A stretch of DNA of 64,000 bases from Narthecium ossifragum (Eukaryota > Streptophyta > Magnoliopsida > Dioscoreales > Nartheciaceae), in assembly GCA_963920575.1 (NCBI GenBank), contig OY986971.1:3697340-3761339 (forward strand), read 5' to 3'. How positions within the stretch are numbered: position 1 is the stretch's first letter; every line of letters starts with the position of its first letter. Made by a program: the position numbers and the translations under genes. Under the pieces are notes generated by a model. It made no database searches and was not told where the DNA came from. It worked only from the letters and a program-made list of their open reading frames with translations. This document shows, one piece after another, positions 12,801 to 23,180 of the stretch.

Positions 12801-13396
12801 ATTGTTGCTTCTCTACTTATCAATGGAAGAGTGGTCATTAATGGTGCTGATTTTTGCTACTTGATTTGAAACAGCAATGTCCAAAGCCAGTTACTAGCTG
12901 TAGGGCAATTCAGAATTACACGAGAACAAATCCAAGCCATTGACCGGGTAGGTCGTTCTTCTGCTTTTCCTGTGGAGTCATTCCTGTTCATATTAGTTTT
13001 AGTTGAGATTAGTAATGTTACCTATCCACTCATTTACTGACCTGTGCTTTAATTAGTTTGTGAAGCCAGATTACTGCTTTCCATAGAAATATTGATTGAG
13101 AAAGTTAGAGGTTGAGTTGAAAAGATGTTCTTAAGAATAAAGATAGTGTATGCGGAAAGATATGATTGAACCTTCAAAATAACTTAGTGGTTTTTTTTCC
13201 ACAGTATAATTTCTTTCAAGTAGGATGATTTCATGTCAACATTTTTGCTTTTCTGATCTTAAAAATGTCTCCCCTTCGATGGCAGCTTGTAGCTTTAGGA
13301 TTCAAACGGCGACGTGTGGTGGAGGTCTTCTTTGCATGCAACCTGAATGAGGAGATGGCAGTGAATTATCTTTGGGAACACAGTTATGATGACTAA
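3895..13396 (+). CDS. RAD23-like ubiquitin receptor, copy A (UBA1 missing)
   Basis: Eleven exons can be joined in frame: 3895-3966, 5099-5260, 8212-8294, 8417-8479, 10613-10703, 12109-12297, 12382-12450, 12546-12593, 12676-12785, 12875-12947 and 13286-13396, giving 356 residues. Residues 1-78 form a ubiquitin-like domain (YPAEHTLLVHKGK, then FVVIM). Residues 79-157 are a Ser/Pro/Thr linker. Exon 6 is the Pro/Ala/Gln linker starting GLPEQ, which in RAD23 directly follows UBA1. Exons 7-9 make the XPC-binding/STI1-like domain (PNVGSNAGDG, EELGERNPEILRLL). Exons 10-11 make UBA2 (VALGF, VVEVFFACNLNEEMAVNYL). RAD23 family members carry proteasome clients and bind the XPC/RAD4 repair factor. The UBA1 expected between exons 5 and 6 is not found anywhere in the 1.4 kb intron. 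All introns are GT-AG except intron 6, which would be GC-AG. Confidence 0.82.
6118..7400 (+). repeat. Intronic direct repeat, first copy
   Basis: This part of intron 2 of copy A is homologous to 11220-12060 in intron 5. Shared anchors include TCTGTTTGTGTTTCT, GGCTTAAAGCTTGAT, CATCTTCCAGAA, GAAATAGAACTCCTCC and TTGGATATTTATTCTG, in the same order. The pair flanks exons 3-5. Copies B and C have a single version of this stretch and lack exons 3-5. The repeat itself contains a partial internal duplication (about 6555-6700 against 6735-6915). Confidence 0.7.
6673..6723. repeat. Intronic hairpin
   Basis: A 22-base inverted repeat with one mismatch around a 7-base loop. The left arm (6673-6694) and right arm (6702-6723) contain TTGTACAAAG and CTTTGTACAA. 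The arm sequence recurs singly elsewhere in these introns (about 6896), so this looks like a local inverted duplication. Confidence 0.65.
10377..10484 (+). repeat. 54-base tandem repeat, two copies
   Basis: Two adjacent 54-base units begin with GAGACATCGAGTGACTATG (10377) and GAGACATTAAGTGACTATG (10431) and differ at a few positions. They lie in intron 4 of copy A. The surrounding 9840-10600 block has no counterpart in copies B or C. Confidence 0.7.
10978..11040 (+). repeat. 23-base tandem repeat, 2.7 copies
   Basis: Units starting CTAGTTAGCAATATTTTGTA begin at 10978, 11001 and 11024 (the last truncated) in intron 5 of copy A. The copies are identical, suggesting a recent expansion. Confidence 0.8.
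11220..12060 (+). repeat. Intronic direct repeat, second copy
   Basis: Counterpart of 6118-7400, in the same orientation, directly upstream of the GLPEQ linker exon. In copies B and C the single remaining version sits at this position, next to the linker exon. This is what a deletion between the two repeats would leave behind. Confidence 0.7.
12166..12243 (+). repeat. In-frame 39-base coding duplication in copy A
   Basis: Two identical 39-base units (12166-12204 and 12205-12243) each encode 13 residues with the core ADAPAQAPQASQA. Copies B and C have one unit. It lengthens the disordered Pro/Ala/Gln linker before the XPC-binding domain without changing frame. Confidence 0.85.
12298..12299 (+). 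other. Non-canonical GC splice donor of copy A exon 6
   Basis: The exon ends CCGCAG and the next bases are GCATCC. Copies B and C have CAG followed by GTATAC at the same place. If GC-AG splicing fails, translation runs 11 codons into the intron (ASIKYAFDFAT) to a stop and the XPC-binding and UBA2 domains are lost. GC donors are a known minor class in plants; use here is inferred from the intact reading frame downstream. Confidence 0.6.
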
Positions 13397-14110
13397 CCAT
13401 TGTTGCAGAACTGAACAACACTTGGAGCCGCATGTACAGTTTCATCTGCCACCCAGATTGATGTGAAAACTAGGTTAGAATCCATTGAGTTCAGAACTAG
13501 GGTCTCAAGGAACCAGTGAAGAATCAGTGATTGTACATAGCTGTGCGGTTTGGATGATCTCATCCTCAAATCAGCAACGCCAATCATTTTAGTTCTGGCG
13601 ATTACTCATTCTTTTACCACGTTTGGTACATGCCTATATTGGGCTCAAGTCAACTGTAAGTGTGAAAACTAGGGCCTTTTCATTTGCTCTCTCTTCCTTT
13701 CCATGTATTCAAATGCTTAATTCACTGGCACAACAAATTTGAATCAGTGATTGTGCATAGCTTGTATCCTCTTATACTCTCAATGAGCTGAAGAATCACT
13801 TTGGTTTGTATACTGCATCTTAGTTGGAAGCTTGCATCAATTCTTTTCCTTTCAAATCTGGCAATTTGTGATGTAGAGCTCTAGTTTATAAGTTCCAATC
13901 TATATTTGCAGGTTCGCGATCCTTATTTTGACTTGGTGATATGATTGCATCAACTGTGAATCTCTATTTTATCGATATGTAGTTACTTTATAGTTATGGT
14001 TCTTTTTTAATCTACAAAAGCTGCTTTTTTTGTTCAACATAAATGGTTATTGTTAACCCAGTAGAAAACGTTTTTCTTCTAGCGGGTTCAGCTTTCATAC
14101 CATCTATGTG
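13397..14110 (+). other. 3' untranslated and downstream region of copy A
   Basis: Sequence after the stop is homologous to that after the UBA2 exons of copies C and D. Shared words include TTGTTGCAGAACTGAA, TCATCTGCCACC and TGTGAAAACTAGGTT. It was therefore part of the duplicated unit. No coding content is seen. Confidence 0.55.
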
Positions 14111-14523
14111 CCCTATCCTTAAAGGGCTCGTTTGGCAAACATGAATCTGATGAATTAGTTGAATGAGGAATATGTGGAATTAGTTGAATGAGGAATGAGC
14201 TGAATCTGGTGATTCTGTGGATTTTGGTTCTGTTGTTTAGTTGGTTTGTATGGGATGAGTTGAATCTGTTGATTTTATCGTTTGAATTGTCTATTATAGA
14301 TGAGCTGTTGATTTTGTGGATACTGGCGTTTGGTTCATAAATCTCTGGAATTGGAACTGAGTGAATTTTGGGAACATGTTAATAATAAAACTTTAGGTTT
14401 TCTTCAAATTATGACATGTTTTTCGTTGTAAAAATAACAATACCCATGATATATAATTAATTACCAACTTATACACGCCTCATGGTTGGCCCTTTTATCC
14501 CTATAACTCAACAAAAGTAGTAA

Positions 14524-14709
14524 TTAGTTGAAAATTAGAAACTTGTCTTCATTTTTGAAATATTCAAAGTAGGCTTGTTCCGCATCCTCCATTGACTTGT
14601 ACTCCTTATAGCAAGCTCTAGAGAATCCCGAAACATGTGCATGACATTCTTCCCAAGTTTGATAAATGCCTTATCTTCTACCTCTAAATACCACATAGGA
14701 GGGAGCCAT
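14524..14709 (-). pseudogene. RNase H1 N-terminal (viroplasmin-type) domain remnant
   Basis: The minus-strand reading starts MAPSYVVFRGR and continues GIYQTWEECHAHVSGF, then YKEYKSMEDAEQAYFEYF. These are the hallmarks of the hybrid-binding domain found at the N-terminus of RNase H1 and in many plant transposon proteins: YVV-GR-GIY--W-EC, V-GF, YK-Y-----A. The codon after GRR is an in-frame TAA, so the copy is broken. The catalytic RNase H domain is not present nearby. Only this domain of about 60 residues can be supported. Confidence 0.65.
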
Positions 14710-15337
14710 ACCTACGAATACAAGTAACATCTATGAATACAAGTAACACCCAAATAACAACACTCACAGACCAAACAAGATGCAACAATACTTCATCACA
14801 CAATAGGAACACCATCATAGTTGTTTGATCAAAGTCATTACATGAAAGTCAGATTTCTGAAAAGCACTTAACCCACATGAAAGTCATTAACAACCAAGCA
14901 TTACTTCACAGGCCAAACAAAACATAGTTTCCCACAAGACTAGAAATTAAATTGTCCAAGTTACAGCTCCAACAAGCCTTCCGAAAAGCACTTAACCCAC
15001 ACAAGACTAATTACTCGGACCACCTCTTGCACCAGCTAGGAATTTGTCCATCCATATCTCGCGGTAGCGCTCGCTCTTCCCTAGAAAAGATCTTGCTTAT
15101 GTATCATTCCTCATCAGTTGATCATAAGCGTCCACGAGATCTTACTATCGATTGCAGGGGTACGTTCATTTTCTAGGGCCTCATAGATCCAAACCATGAA
15201 CATATAGCAACAAACCATGGTTTGCATACATATCATCCATCTACAAGGCATGGAGTACCAATCCTTATGTTAACAAGTAGAAAAATTAGGAATTGGATTA
15301 CTATAGTATGTATGACATGTCATGCCAGGAGCCATGA

Positions 15338-15487
15338 AAATTATAGCCAACTAGTTGCTTCTAATTCTGCCTACAGGAGTTCAACAAGAATTTGAGACAA
15401 AGAAGGAACAAGAATATAATATGCTCCACATTTTTAACAAGAATTTGAGACAAAGAAGTAGAAAAATTATAGCCAACTAGTTGCTTA
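15338..15487 (+). repeat. Interleaved direct repeats
   Basis: The word ATTATAGCCAACTAGTTGCT occurs at about 15340 and 15466. AACAAGAATTTGAGACAAAG occurs twice between them. This is a local duplication within the probable transposon. Confidence 0.6.
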
Positions 15488-17089
15488 GAATGCAACATGC
15501 AATATCTTCCACAGGCTAGGAAGTAGTTGTCCACAGGAGTGAATTTAGCAAATGAAACATCACATAGAAGGGCAAGGAACACAAAGGAAGAGTGCAAACG
15601 GATACAACAAGACAGTCTCATCTTCTTATTAATCCACAACTTACTTCTGCACAGATCCTAGAGTCTCTCAAGATCCTAAAAAACTTAATGCCACCAAAAA
15701 TTCCCATGTAAAACTTCCCCAACATCCTATTCCTTGGTTCTTAAGATATTGAAATCATATTTGATTCTAAAAACTTTATGATCTCCAATGTTCAGTGTCT
15801 AGAAACCCATGCCCGGACGACCAATAGAAGAAACTAGCAAAAGAAACAAAAAGAAAAAAAGGAAATGCACCCCCCAGTTTTAGAATCAATGCTTCAAAAC
15901 TCCCAAACACAAAATTAAAACCTCCCTGTTTATGATTCGAAAAGGGAATAGAAAGTAGCAACGCATGTATGAAAATTGATGGAGAAAAAAAACCAATGCC
16001 ACACTAAAAACTCAAGGATCTTTATCTCCCAAGAACAAAAACCTCTGCTTTCTCAACACATAAATCAGGAGCTCTCATTACATTGAGAGTGGAAAAAATC
16101 AATAGATGGGGACCAGGAAGTAGGAATACCTTAGTTGGATGAGTCTCCTTAGATCTGGACTCGTATTGGGATCAGAAGCAGTAGGCTCACAACTCCCAGA
16201 GCACCGGCGCTGGTGAGGAAGAAAGGCATAGAGGAACGAATGATCACAGCCCCGGGTGGTGGTGGATGGAGGAGATCTTGCTAGATCCAGCCTAGATCTC
16301 GTGGTGAAGGATGAAGGAGGAAGAGCTCCTCGGGACGCCGGGAAAACTCGAGATCTAGGTCGGCGGAACGAGGGGTGCTCGAGAGCCGCCTCTCACCATC
16401 GTGAACTCTCGGGGTGAGTAGGCCTTTTGGGATGAGGAGCTCATCTGTTTGGGATGAGAAAATGTGGGGCCCACCTAAAATCGGATTCCACTTGGGATGG
16501 GATCGTGGCGTCCACTCGATTTGAGCGGATGCCATGATCCATAAAAAACGGCCCAAGTGAATCCTAAACTTTCTTATTTTCTTAATATAAACTCTAAAAT
16601 GATACAAAATCCTTTATCTATTTTTCGTTAACACCTCTGTGGTAAGTGGGATATTTATTAGTGGTGTACAACAGGTCGGGTCAACAGGTTAACGGGTCGG
16701 GGCCGCCCCGACCCGTTAATTTTTGAGAGCCTTGTGACCTGCCTGTTAGCATGTTAATTTATCAACATGTTAACATGTTAACAGGTAAACATGTACATGT
16801 AACCCATTAACCTGTTATTAGTACCACATGAATAAATATATCATATAATTATTGTTTAGTCTCTTTGGGAGATCTTTTTTGCGTTGTAGTCTTCTTTGAA
16901 CTCTTTAAGTCGTTTAGTCTCTTTTCTGACAACTGTAATTTTTATTACTAAAATGCCCTTCCAAGATCCCTATCCTATCTTTCCTTCCCATGCTGGTTCA
17001 TATCCACGAAGACTAGTGGGAAGTGTTGAGAGGAGAGCAAAACATCTGGATAAAATAAGAAAAAATGGTAAAAAGAAGAAGGAAAATGT

Positions 17090-18310
17090 ATAAAAAGCTG
17101 GAAATGGTTTAAAAAAAGAAGGAAAATTAAAAAAGTAACTATAAAAAAAACCGGAAAGTAACTATTAAAAAATGGAAAGTAACTATCAAAATACCAAAAT
17201 TGTGGTGAAAAGTAACTACCAAAATATTGGAAAGTGAATTTTCCCCAAAATAATTTAAAAGTAACTACAATTATTGAAAAGTAACTACAATTATTGGAAA
17301 GTGAATTTCGTCCAAAAATTGAAAAAAATGGAAACTAACTACAAATATTGAAAAGTAACTACAAATATTTTACACAATATTTTTCAATATTTTAACTACA
17401 AATTGAAAAGTAACTTCCATATTTTTCATAATATTTTAACTACAAATTAAAAAGTAACTAGAAAATGAAAAGTTACTTCCATATTTTTCACAATATTTGA
17501 AAGTGATCTTCCCCCACAAAAATTGAAAAAAATGAAAAGTAACGACAAAAATTGGAAAGTAACTACAAGTATTTTACACGATATTTTTTAATATTTTAAC
17601 TACAAATTGATAAGTTACTACAAATATTTAAAAAGTGATATTCCCCCACAAACATTGAAGAAAAATGGAAAGTAATTACAAAATTGAAAAGTAACAACAA
17701 ATATTTTTCACAATATTTTTCAATATTTTAACTACCAATTGAAAAGTGACTACAAATTGAAAAGTAACTACCATATTTTCCCAAATTGAAAAGTAACTAC
17801 CATATTTTCACAATATTGGAAATTGAACTTCCAATATTGGAAATTGAAAAGTTACTACAATTATTGAAAAGTAACTACAATATTGGAAAGTGAATATCCC
17901 ACACAAAACTGAAAAAAAATGAAAAGTAACTACCATATTTTCCTAAATTAAAAGGTAACTACCATATTTTTACAATATTAAAAATTAACTACCAACATTT
18001 TTTTAGCTAATTTTTGAACATATTTTCCCAATTTTGGAAGGTAACTACAATATCCGTATTGAAAAGTAACTATAATATTGGGAATTGAACTCCAATCACA
18101 AAATTTGATTTTTTTTGAAAAGTAAGTACAATATTTTCCCAATATTAGAAAGTAAGTACAAACATTGAAAAATTACTACCATCTTATAAGTTACTTCCCA
18201 CCAAATTACTTTTCAATAAAAAAAATTGAGAAGTAACTACAATTACTGAAAAGTAACTATAATTTGGAAAGTGAATTTCCCACACAAATTTGAAAGTAAC
18301 TACAAAATTG
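17090..18310. repeat. GTAACTAC-rich degenerate repeat array
   Basis: Dozens of irregularly spaced copies of AAAAGTAACTAC and AAAGTAACTACAA are mixed with ATATTTT and GGAAAGTGAA words. Spacing is not constant, so this is a motif-rich zone rather than a clean satellite. It lies near one end of the hAT element. The same motif builds the 95-base array at 63230-64000. Confidence 0.75.
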
Positions 18311-18429
18311 AAAAACCCCGACAATTTAAAAATATTTTGAACCACTTTTCCTATTTTCTATCATTTTCACCATTTTCTTATTTTTCCCGGTCCTTTCTCT
18401 CTCATCTCACCCTTAATTTCACTGGCTCG

Positions 18430-18620
18430 TCGTCCCCAAATGAGGTCGCGACCATCGCGAGGGGGATCGGCGGGGATGGATCGTGGTGGACAGCGACGGG
18501 AACGGCATCGCGACGGTGACGGACGGTGGAATCACGACGGACGGCGGGATCGGCGATGGGGACAGGGACGCGGGGGTGGGGTGGACGGGGAGGGGGTGGG
18601 GAGGGGGGGTTTAGTGGGGG
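18430..18620. other. G-rich island inside the hAT element
   Basis: A short GC-rich block ending in runs such as GGGGAGGGGGTGGGGAGGGG. Open frames here follow from composition. No domain is recognised. The right part has several G-runs that could form a G-quadruplex. Confidence 0.35.
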
Positions 18621-19770
18621 TTTTAGGATATATATAGATAGAAGATAGGAGTAGTTTAGTCTTTTGTCCTAATATGGGTAGTAAACGACTGAAGGTCTCT
18701 TATTGGAGACCAATTGTCAAGTTGGTATCTAATAAGAGACTATTTGACTAAATATAAAGTTTTAAAGTACAATTCATTAATCCAAAATTCAAACAATATA
18801 AGCACGTAAATCTAAGTTTGCCACATGAAGAAATATAAAGTTTTAAAATACAATCTATTAATCCATAATTCAACCAAAAATAACATAACAAATGATTAAA
18901 TCATAATTGAGCTTTTCCGAGTTGATTTGAGGATGAAGGCCTTAGGGTGGTTGTGAACGATGGATGACTACCGGCACTTGATTCTGAGGATGAGCTTAGT
19001 GGACCATCTATCTCCGCATCACAGCCAAAGGTATGAATTATCAATAATTTCAAGAAACACCACATAGAAATTTTAGACTAGATCATGGCATGCAATCTAT
19101 CTAAAAAGATGTCAGTATGGGAGAGTTTTGTACTGAATTCAAGTGTATAGTAATAAACAAAACAACTATTCAATATATGATGAACATGCAAAGAGTTAAG
19201 ACACTAATCAATTAATAAACAAAACAATTACCTTCTATAGCTGCTAATTAAACAATTTCGATTTCTTCATCATCAAGAATGACCTCCTCAGAATCAATTG
19301 CAATTACATTCTTCAGCCAACTCTGTGTGCACAAGAGAGCTTCAATAGTTCTGGGAAGCAAAGAACTGCGATGGTCTGTAATCACACGACCTCCAGTACT
19401 AAAAGCAGATTATGAAGAAACTGTAGAAGCAGGGATGGAAAACAAATCACGTGCCATCATGGAAAGAATGGGAAATCTACACTCTAAGAGATTCCACCAA
19501 CCCAATAAATCAAAGCCTCTTCGTGGTGCCTCACTAGCTTCTGCCAAATACTTATCCAGCTCTGATGTGGTGCCCATATTAACAAACTTTATCTCATCAC
19601 ACACAAGATCCCACAACCCTGTACACTTGAAAGTCCGCCTCCCGGTGCTAAAGATGAATCGACACTTATAGTTGTATGTGATTGAGGTGAAGCCTCTGTA
19701 GTAAAAGAATATTCCTCGTACAACCTGTACAACAATGTTTTGGTCCTCTCAATTAACACATCTGCCATAC

Positions 19771-22700
19771 TGATGATACGTGAAAAGTGTCGTGGCTTAA
19801 CACGCTCGATCAAAATTAGAAATTTATAATCAAACTCTCTACTAACTGATAACGCGTGAAAAGTGCACAAATCGCCCCTTTAACTAGGTCCTGTTAGCCT
19901 CCGAGCAATGCTATTTTGATTGTCTTTTCCCCATTTCAGGCTTAAGGATCCTCAGCGAAGATTAGATCAAGTTTGGTACTAAAACGAACAAATAAAGAAC
20001 CTGCGAAGTCAAAGGAGCAAAGGTGGGCCATATTTGAAGATTAAACTGTACCTTCTTAAGAAGAACCAGATGATGTGCTATATATGGTTGGAAAACTCTT
20101 GAAGTCTAGATTCAAGAACTTTTTACGGTTCGTGATTTGGAGTTTCCTAGAAGAAGATATGCTATTTTTAGTACAGAGGTGCAGAAGAAGCAGTTACGAA
20201 AAAACCAGATCGATCCGCTTTCCAAAGCAGATCGATCTTGGTCGGGCATTACCCAGATTTTGAGGTCACGAACGAAGGAGATCGATCCCATTTCCAATGG
20301 AGATCGATCCCTTTTGGTGCTGCGGGAAAAATAAAGGGCTGAGATCTAATCCGAGTTAGGGTTTGATTAAGGCCTATAAATAGAGGTTGTGAGAGGATTT
20401 TTGGCAGCCACCCAAGGACGAATTTTCTTCTCCTCCTGGGTGTTTCCTTGGTTCTTCTTCCTCAATAAACATTAGGGTTAGATCTTGAAGATAGATCCAT
20501 GGCGGGAGCGCGTCATCAACCTTCTCCGATGGATCATTTCTTCAAGATGAGTAGCTAGATCTTTAGTCTAGGAAATTCTATGATGTACTAGGGGGTTTAT
20601 TTCGGTTTTCCTATGGATCAGACCATGTATTTTATGATGGTTTAATGGATTGAATTCAGATTTTATATATCTATTAGTAATATTTCTTATGGTGAATGGA
20701 TTGTTTGTTCTTTGTGCCCTAATTTTGGTCTGTCTTGTCTCGGTTTTTTCGTGGGTTTACAGCCGGATTTTGTGAAAACTCAAAACACAAAAGTCGTAGA
20801 TCTCTCCCTTAGCTTTCCACCGAATCTTGAATCACCTTGTTTCGAGTTTGGATGTGAAAGTTACGCTGAGATTACGATCGCTGGTTTTGAGCATTGCATG
20901 TTAGAAGCTAGGATTAGGACTTGTCCAAGATGCTTTCATGCTAGAACCATGTTAGATCTTAGGATTGGAGTCTAAACCCTAGATTATGATTGTAGGAGTG
21001 CTAGAACCACTACCTTAATGCTAGAACCATTAAGACCTATGATTGTAACATATAATTCGTTCTTTATCTTTATTGATTAGGCGATCTCACAGTGCTAGAA
21101 CCACTTTGATTAATCTCATACCAATTATCCGCTGATTTGATCTTCATTCCGACGTAGACTTCTAATGAATCTATGTTGAGTGATAGTGGACCTAGCCGAT
21201 CTTCTATCAATTTTAGAAAACCATCTTGAACTTATTGAATTGCTCTTGTCCTAGGAATGCCTAAATAGCTCTCGATTACGGATTAGAACTTCCTAGCCTT
21301 TTTCTCCCATTGTTATTCTCTCGATTTAGTTTGATTCAAGTTAAAAGTAGTTTAAAGACCAACTATCATTCATTTCCCTCAACTTTTGATTTAGAACTAT
21401 GCACGGTAATTAGACTTAATTCTGTTTTCCCTGTGGACCGACCCGAACTCATAGCTATCTACCCCTTAAGTAGTTAGTAGTGATTCGGATTATAAATTTG
21501 TAATTTTGGCGTCCTTGTTAAGGTAACGACACTTTTCAAGGCGTGTCACTAACTACCTTTGGGGTAGCTAGTGGTGAGTCCGAGTCGATCCATAGGGAAG
21601 AAACTAGAGTTGAAATGGCATACTAAGCATAATTGTCTACCAAGAAGTTGGAGGAAAAGATTGAGATTTGGGTTTTTAACTAGACTAGACCAAAATTAAT
21701 GCAAAAAGGTATTAAGATATAAAGAGAGGCCGAGGGATCCTTAATCAATAACAAGGGTTCTAATAGGTCTTCCTAAGACAAGGGCATGCCTCCTCAAATT
21801 GAATGGTTAAATTCGAATGTCGATAGGCGAGTGACTAGGTACACCTATCGGTCGACGAGGCTCGGGTTAAGATCCCTCGTCGGCGAGAACAAACGTCTAA
21901 TGATCGGCTACCGAATGATTAGTTGCGATCGCCGCTAACGAACCCTCTAATTAGGATGGATTCGTCGCAAGAGAGCTAACATGATATGGATCTAGGTGTG
22001 ATAGCGAGGTGGTTCTAGCACCTCACTGCTAAAATCCCAATAATAGGATGGGTGGAGAGTTAGGGATAGATTGTTGGTGGTTCTAGCATCACAATCTAGT
22101 CCAATCTTGGATTAGAATCCTTCGCCGTGAGAGAATCCATGACTCTAGAATGAATCCCTCTCACGAGAGGTTTCATCCAAGCCCTATCATGCAAGAGACC
22201 TAAATCTAGGGCACAATAGGGCAATCCAAGCATCCATCAAAGAAAACAACACCAAATTTGTAAAGAAATTAAATCCAATCCATACAACCATTCAATAGAG
22301 TAGCAAAAGCCCTAAATCCTAGGATTCCTTAAAAGAAACCCTTATTACATCATAAGAATCCCTAAACTAAAAGTTTAGTGACTCATCTTGGGGGTTTGAT
22401 CCGTGGAGGGAGGTTGATGACGCTCTCCTTCCATGGATCTCCTCCAAAAAGGTCCTATTCTAAATTAGGTAAGAGGAGTCTAAAAGAGGAAAGGCTGAGA
22501 AAAAGTTCTAGCCAAAACTCTCCAAAATCCCCCAAAAGGGGTCTATTTATAGCCTACAAACATCCCCCACTCGGATTAGATCTGGACCATTGATTTTGCT
22601 TAGCTGGCACAAAAGGATCGATCTTTATAGGGTAGAAGATCGATCTTCCTCTTCCGTGTGATCGCTGGTCCCGTGGAAGATCGATCTTCCTATAGATGAA

Positions 22701-23180
22701 TATCGATCTTTGTTCTTGACTGCTGGCTGCGCCCCGATGAAGATCGATCTTTTAGTAGACGAGGATCGATCCTCTAGAATGTTGCGCTCTGTCATCTCTT
22801 TTGCCCGTGAAAGATCGATCATGCACTTGGGAAAGATCGATCCTTCCAAAACTTGCGCTCTGTCACTGAAAAATACACATAAGGGATCGATCTTCTCAAA
22901 TGCACATAAGGGATCGATCTTCTCATGATGGAAGATCAATCTTTGTTGTTCCGACTGGATTTCTTCTTAATGTCTTTAAAGGATCGATCTTCTTCAATAA
23001 AGGATCGATCTTCTTCATACTAAACTGGCCCGAATGAGTTTGTTTTAGCTCGGAACTTGATCTAATCCTCGTTGAGGGCTCTTGTACCTGTAACGGGGTA
23101 ATAGTAGTCAGTAGGGCATTGCTCGGAGACTAACAAGGCCAAATTGAAAGGGTGATTTGTGCACTTTTCATGTCTTATCA
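19771..23180 (-). mobile_element. Solo LTR (outer), interrupted by a second solo LTR
   Basis: It starts TGATGATACGTGAAAAGTGT and ends CACTTTTCATGTCTTATCA, with 5-base target duplications CATAC at 19766-19770 and 23181-23185. Removing the nested insert leaves about 1.7 kb, orientated on the minus strand. It carries about ten GATCGATC words at 22614-23010. It interrupts the hAT transposase. It belongs to the same family as 19847-21548 and 55262-56848. Confidence 0.88.
19847..21548 (+). mobile_element. Solo LTR (inner), nested in its own family
   Basis: A 1702-base LTR starts TGATAACGCGTGAAAAGTGC and ends ACACTTTTCAAGGCGTGTCA. The target duplication is CTAAC (19842-19846 and 21549-21553), cut into the outer LTR in opposite orientation. 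It has four GATCGATC words upstream of a TATA box (CTATAAATAGA, about 20384) and AATAAAC near 20465. The word GCTAGAACCA recurs near 21000-21100. Confidence 0.9.

Larger units (their letters stand above)
14128..16552. mobile_element. Probable decayed DNA transposon
   Basis: The left edge begins GGGCTCGTTTGGCAAAC and the right edge ends AAAAAACGGCCC, which reads GGGCCGTTTTTT on the other strand, a weak terminal inverted repeat. No clear target duplication was found, so the limits are approximate. It carries the RNase H1 N-terminal domain remnant at 14524-14709. A GC-rich end at 16200-16500 has no gene that I recognise. Confidence 0.4.

Noticed and set aside
20712..20975. 87-codon open frame in the inner solo LTR
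   Set aside because: It lies wholly in LTR sequence and is not open in the sister LTRs.
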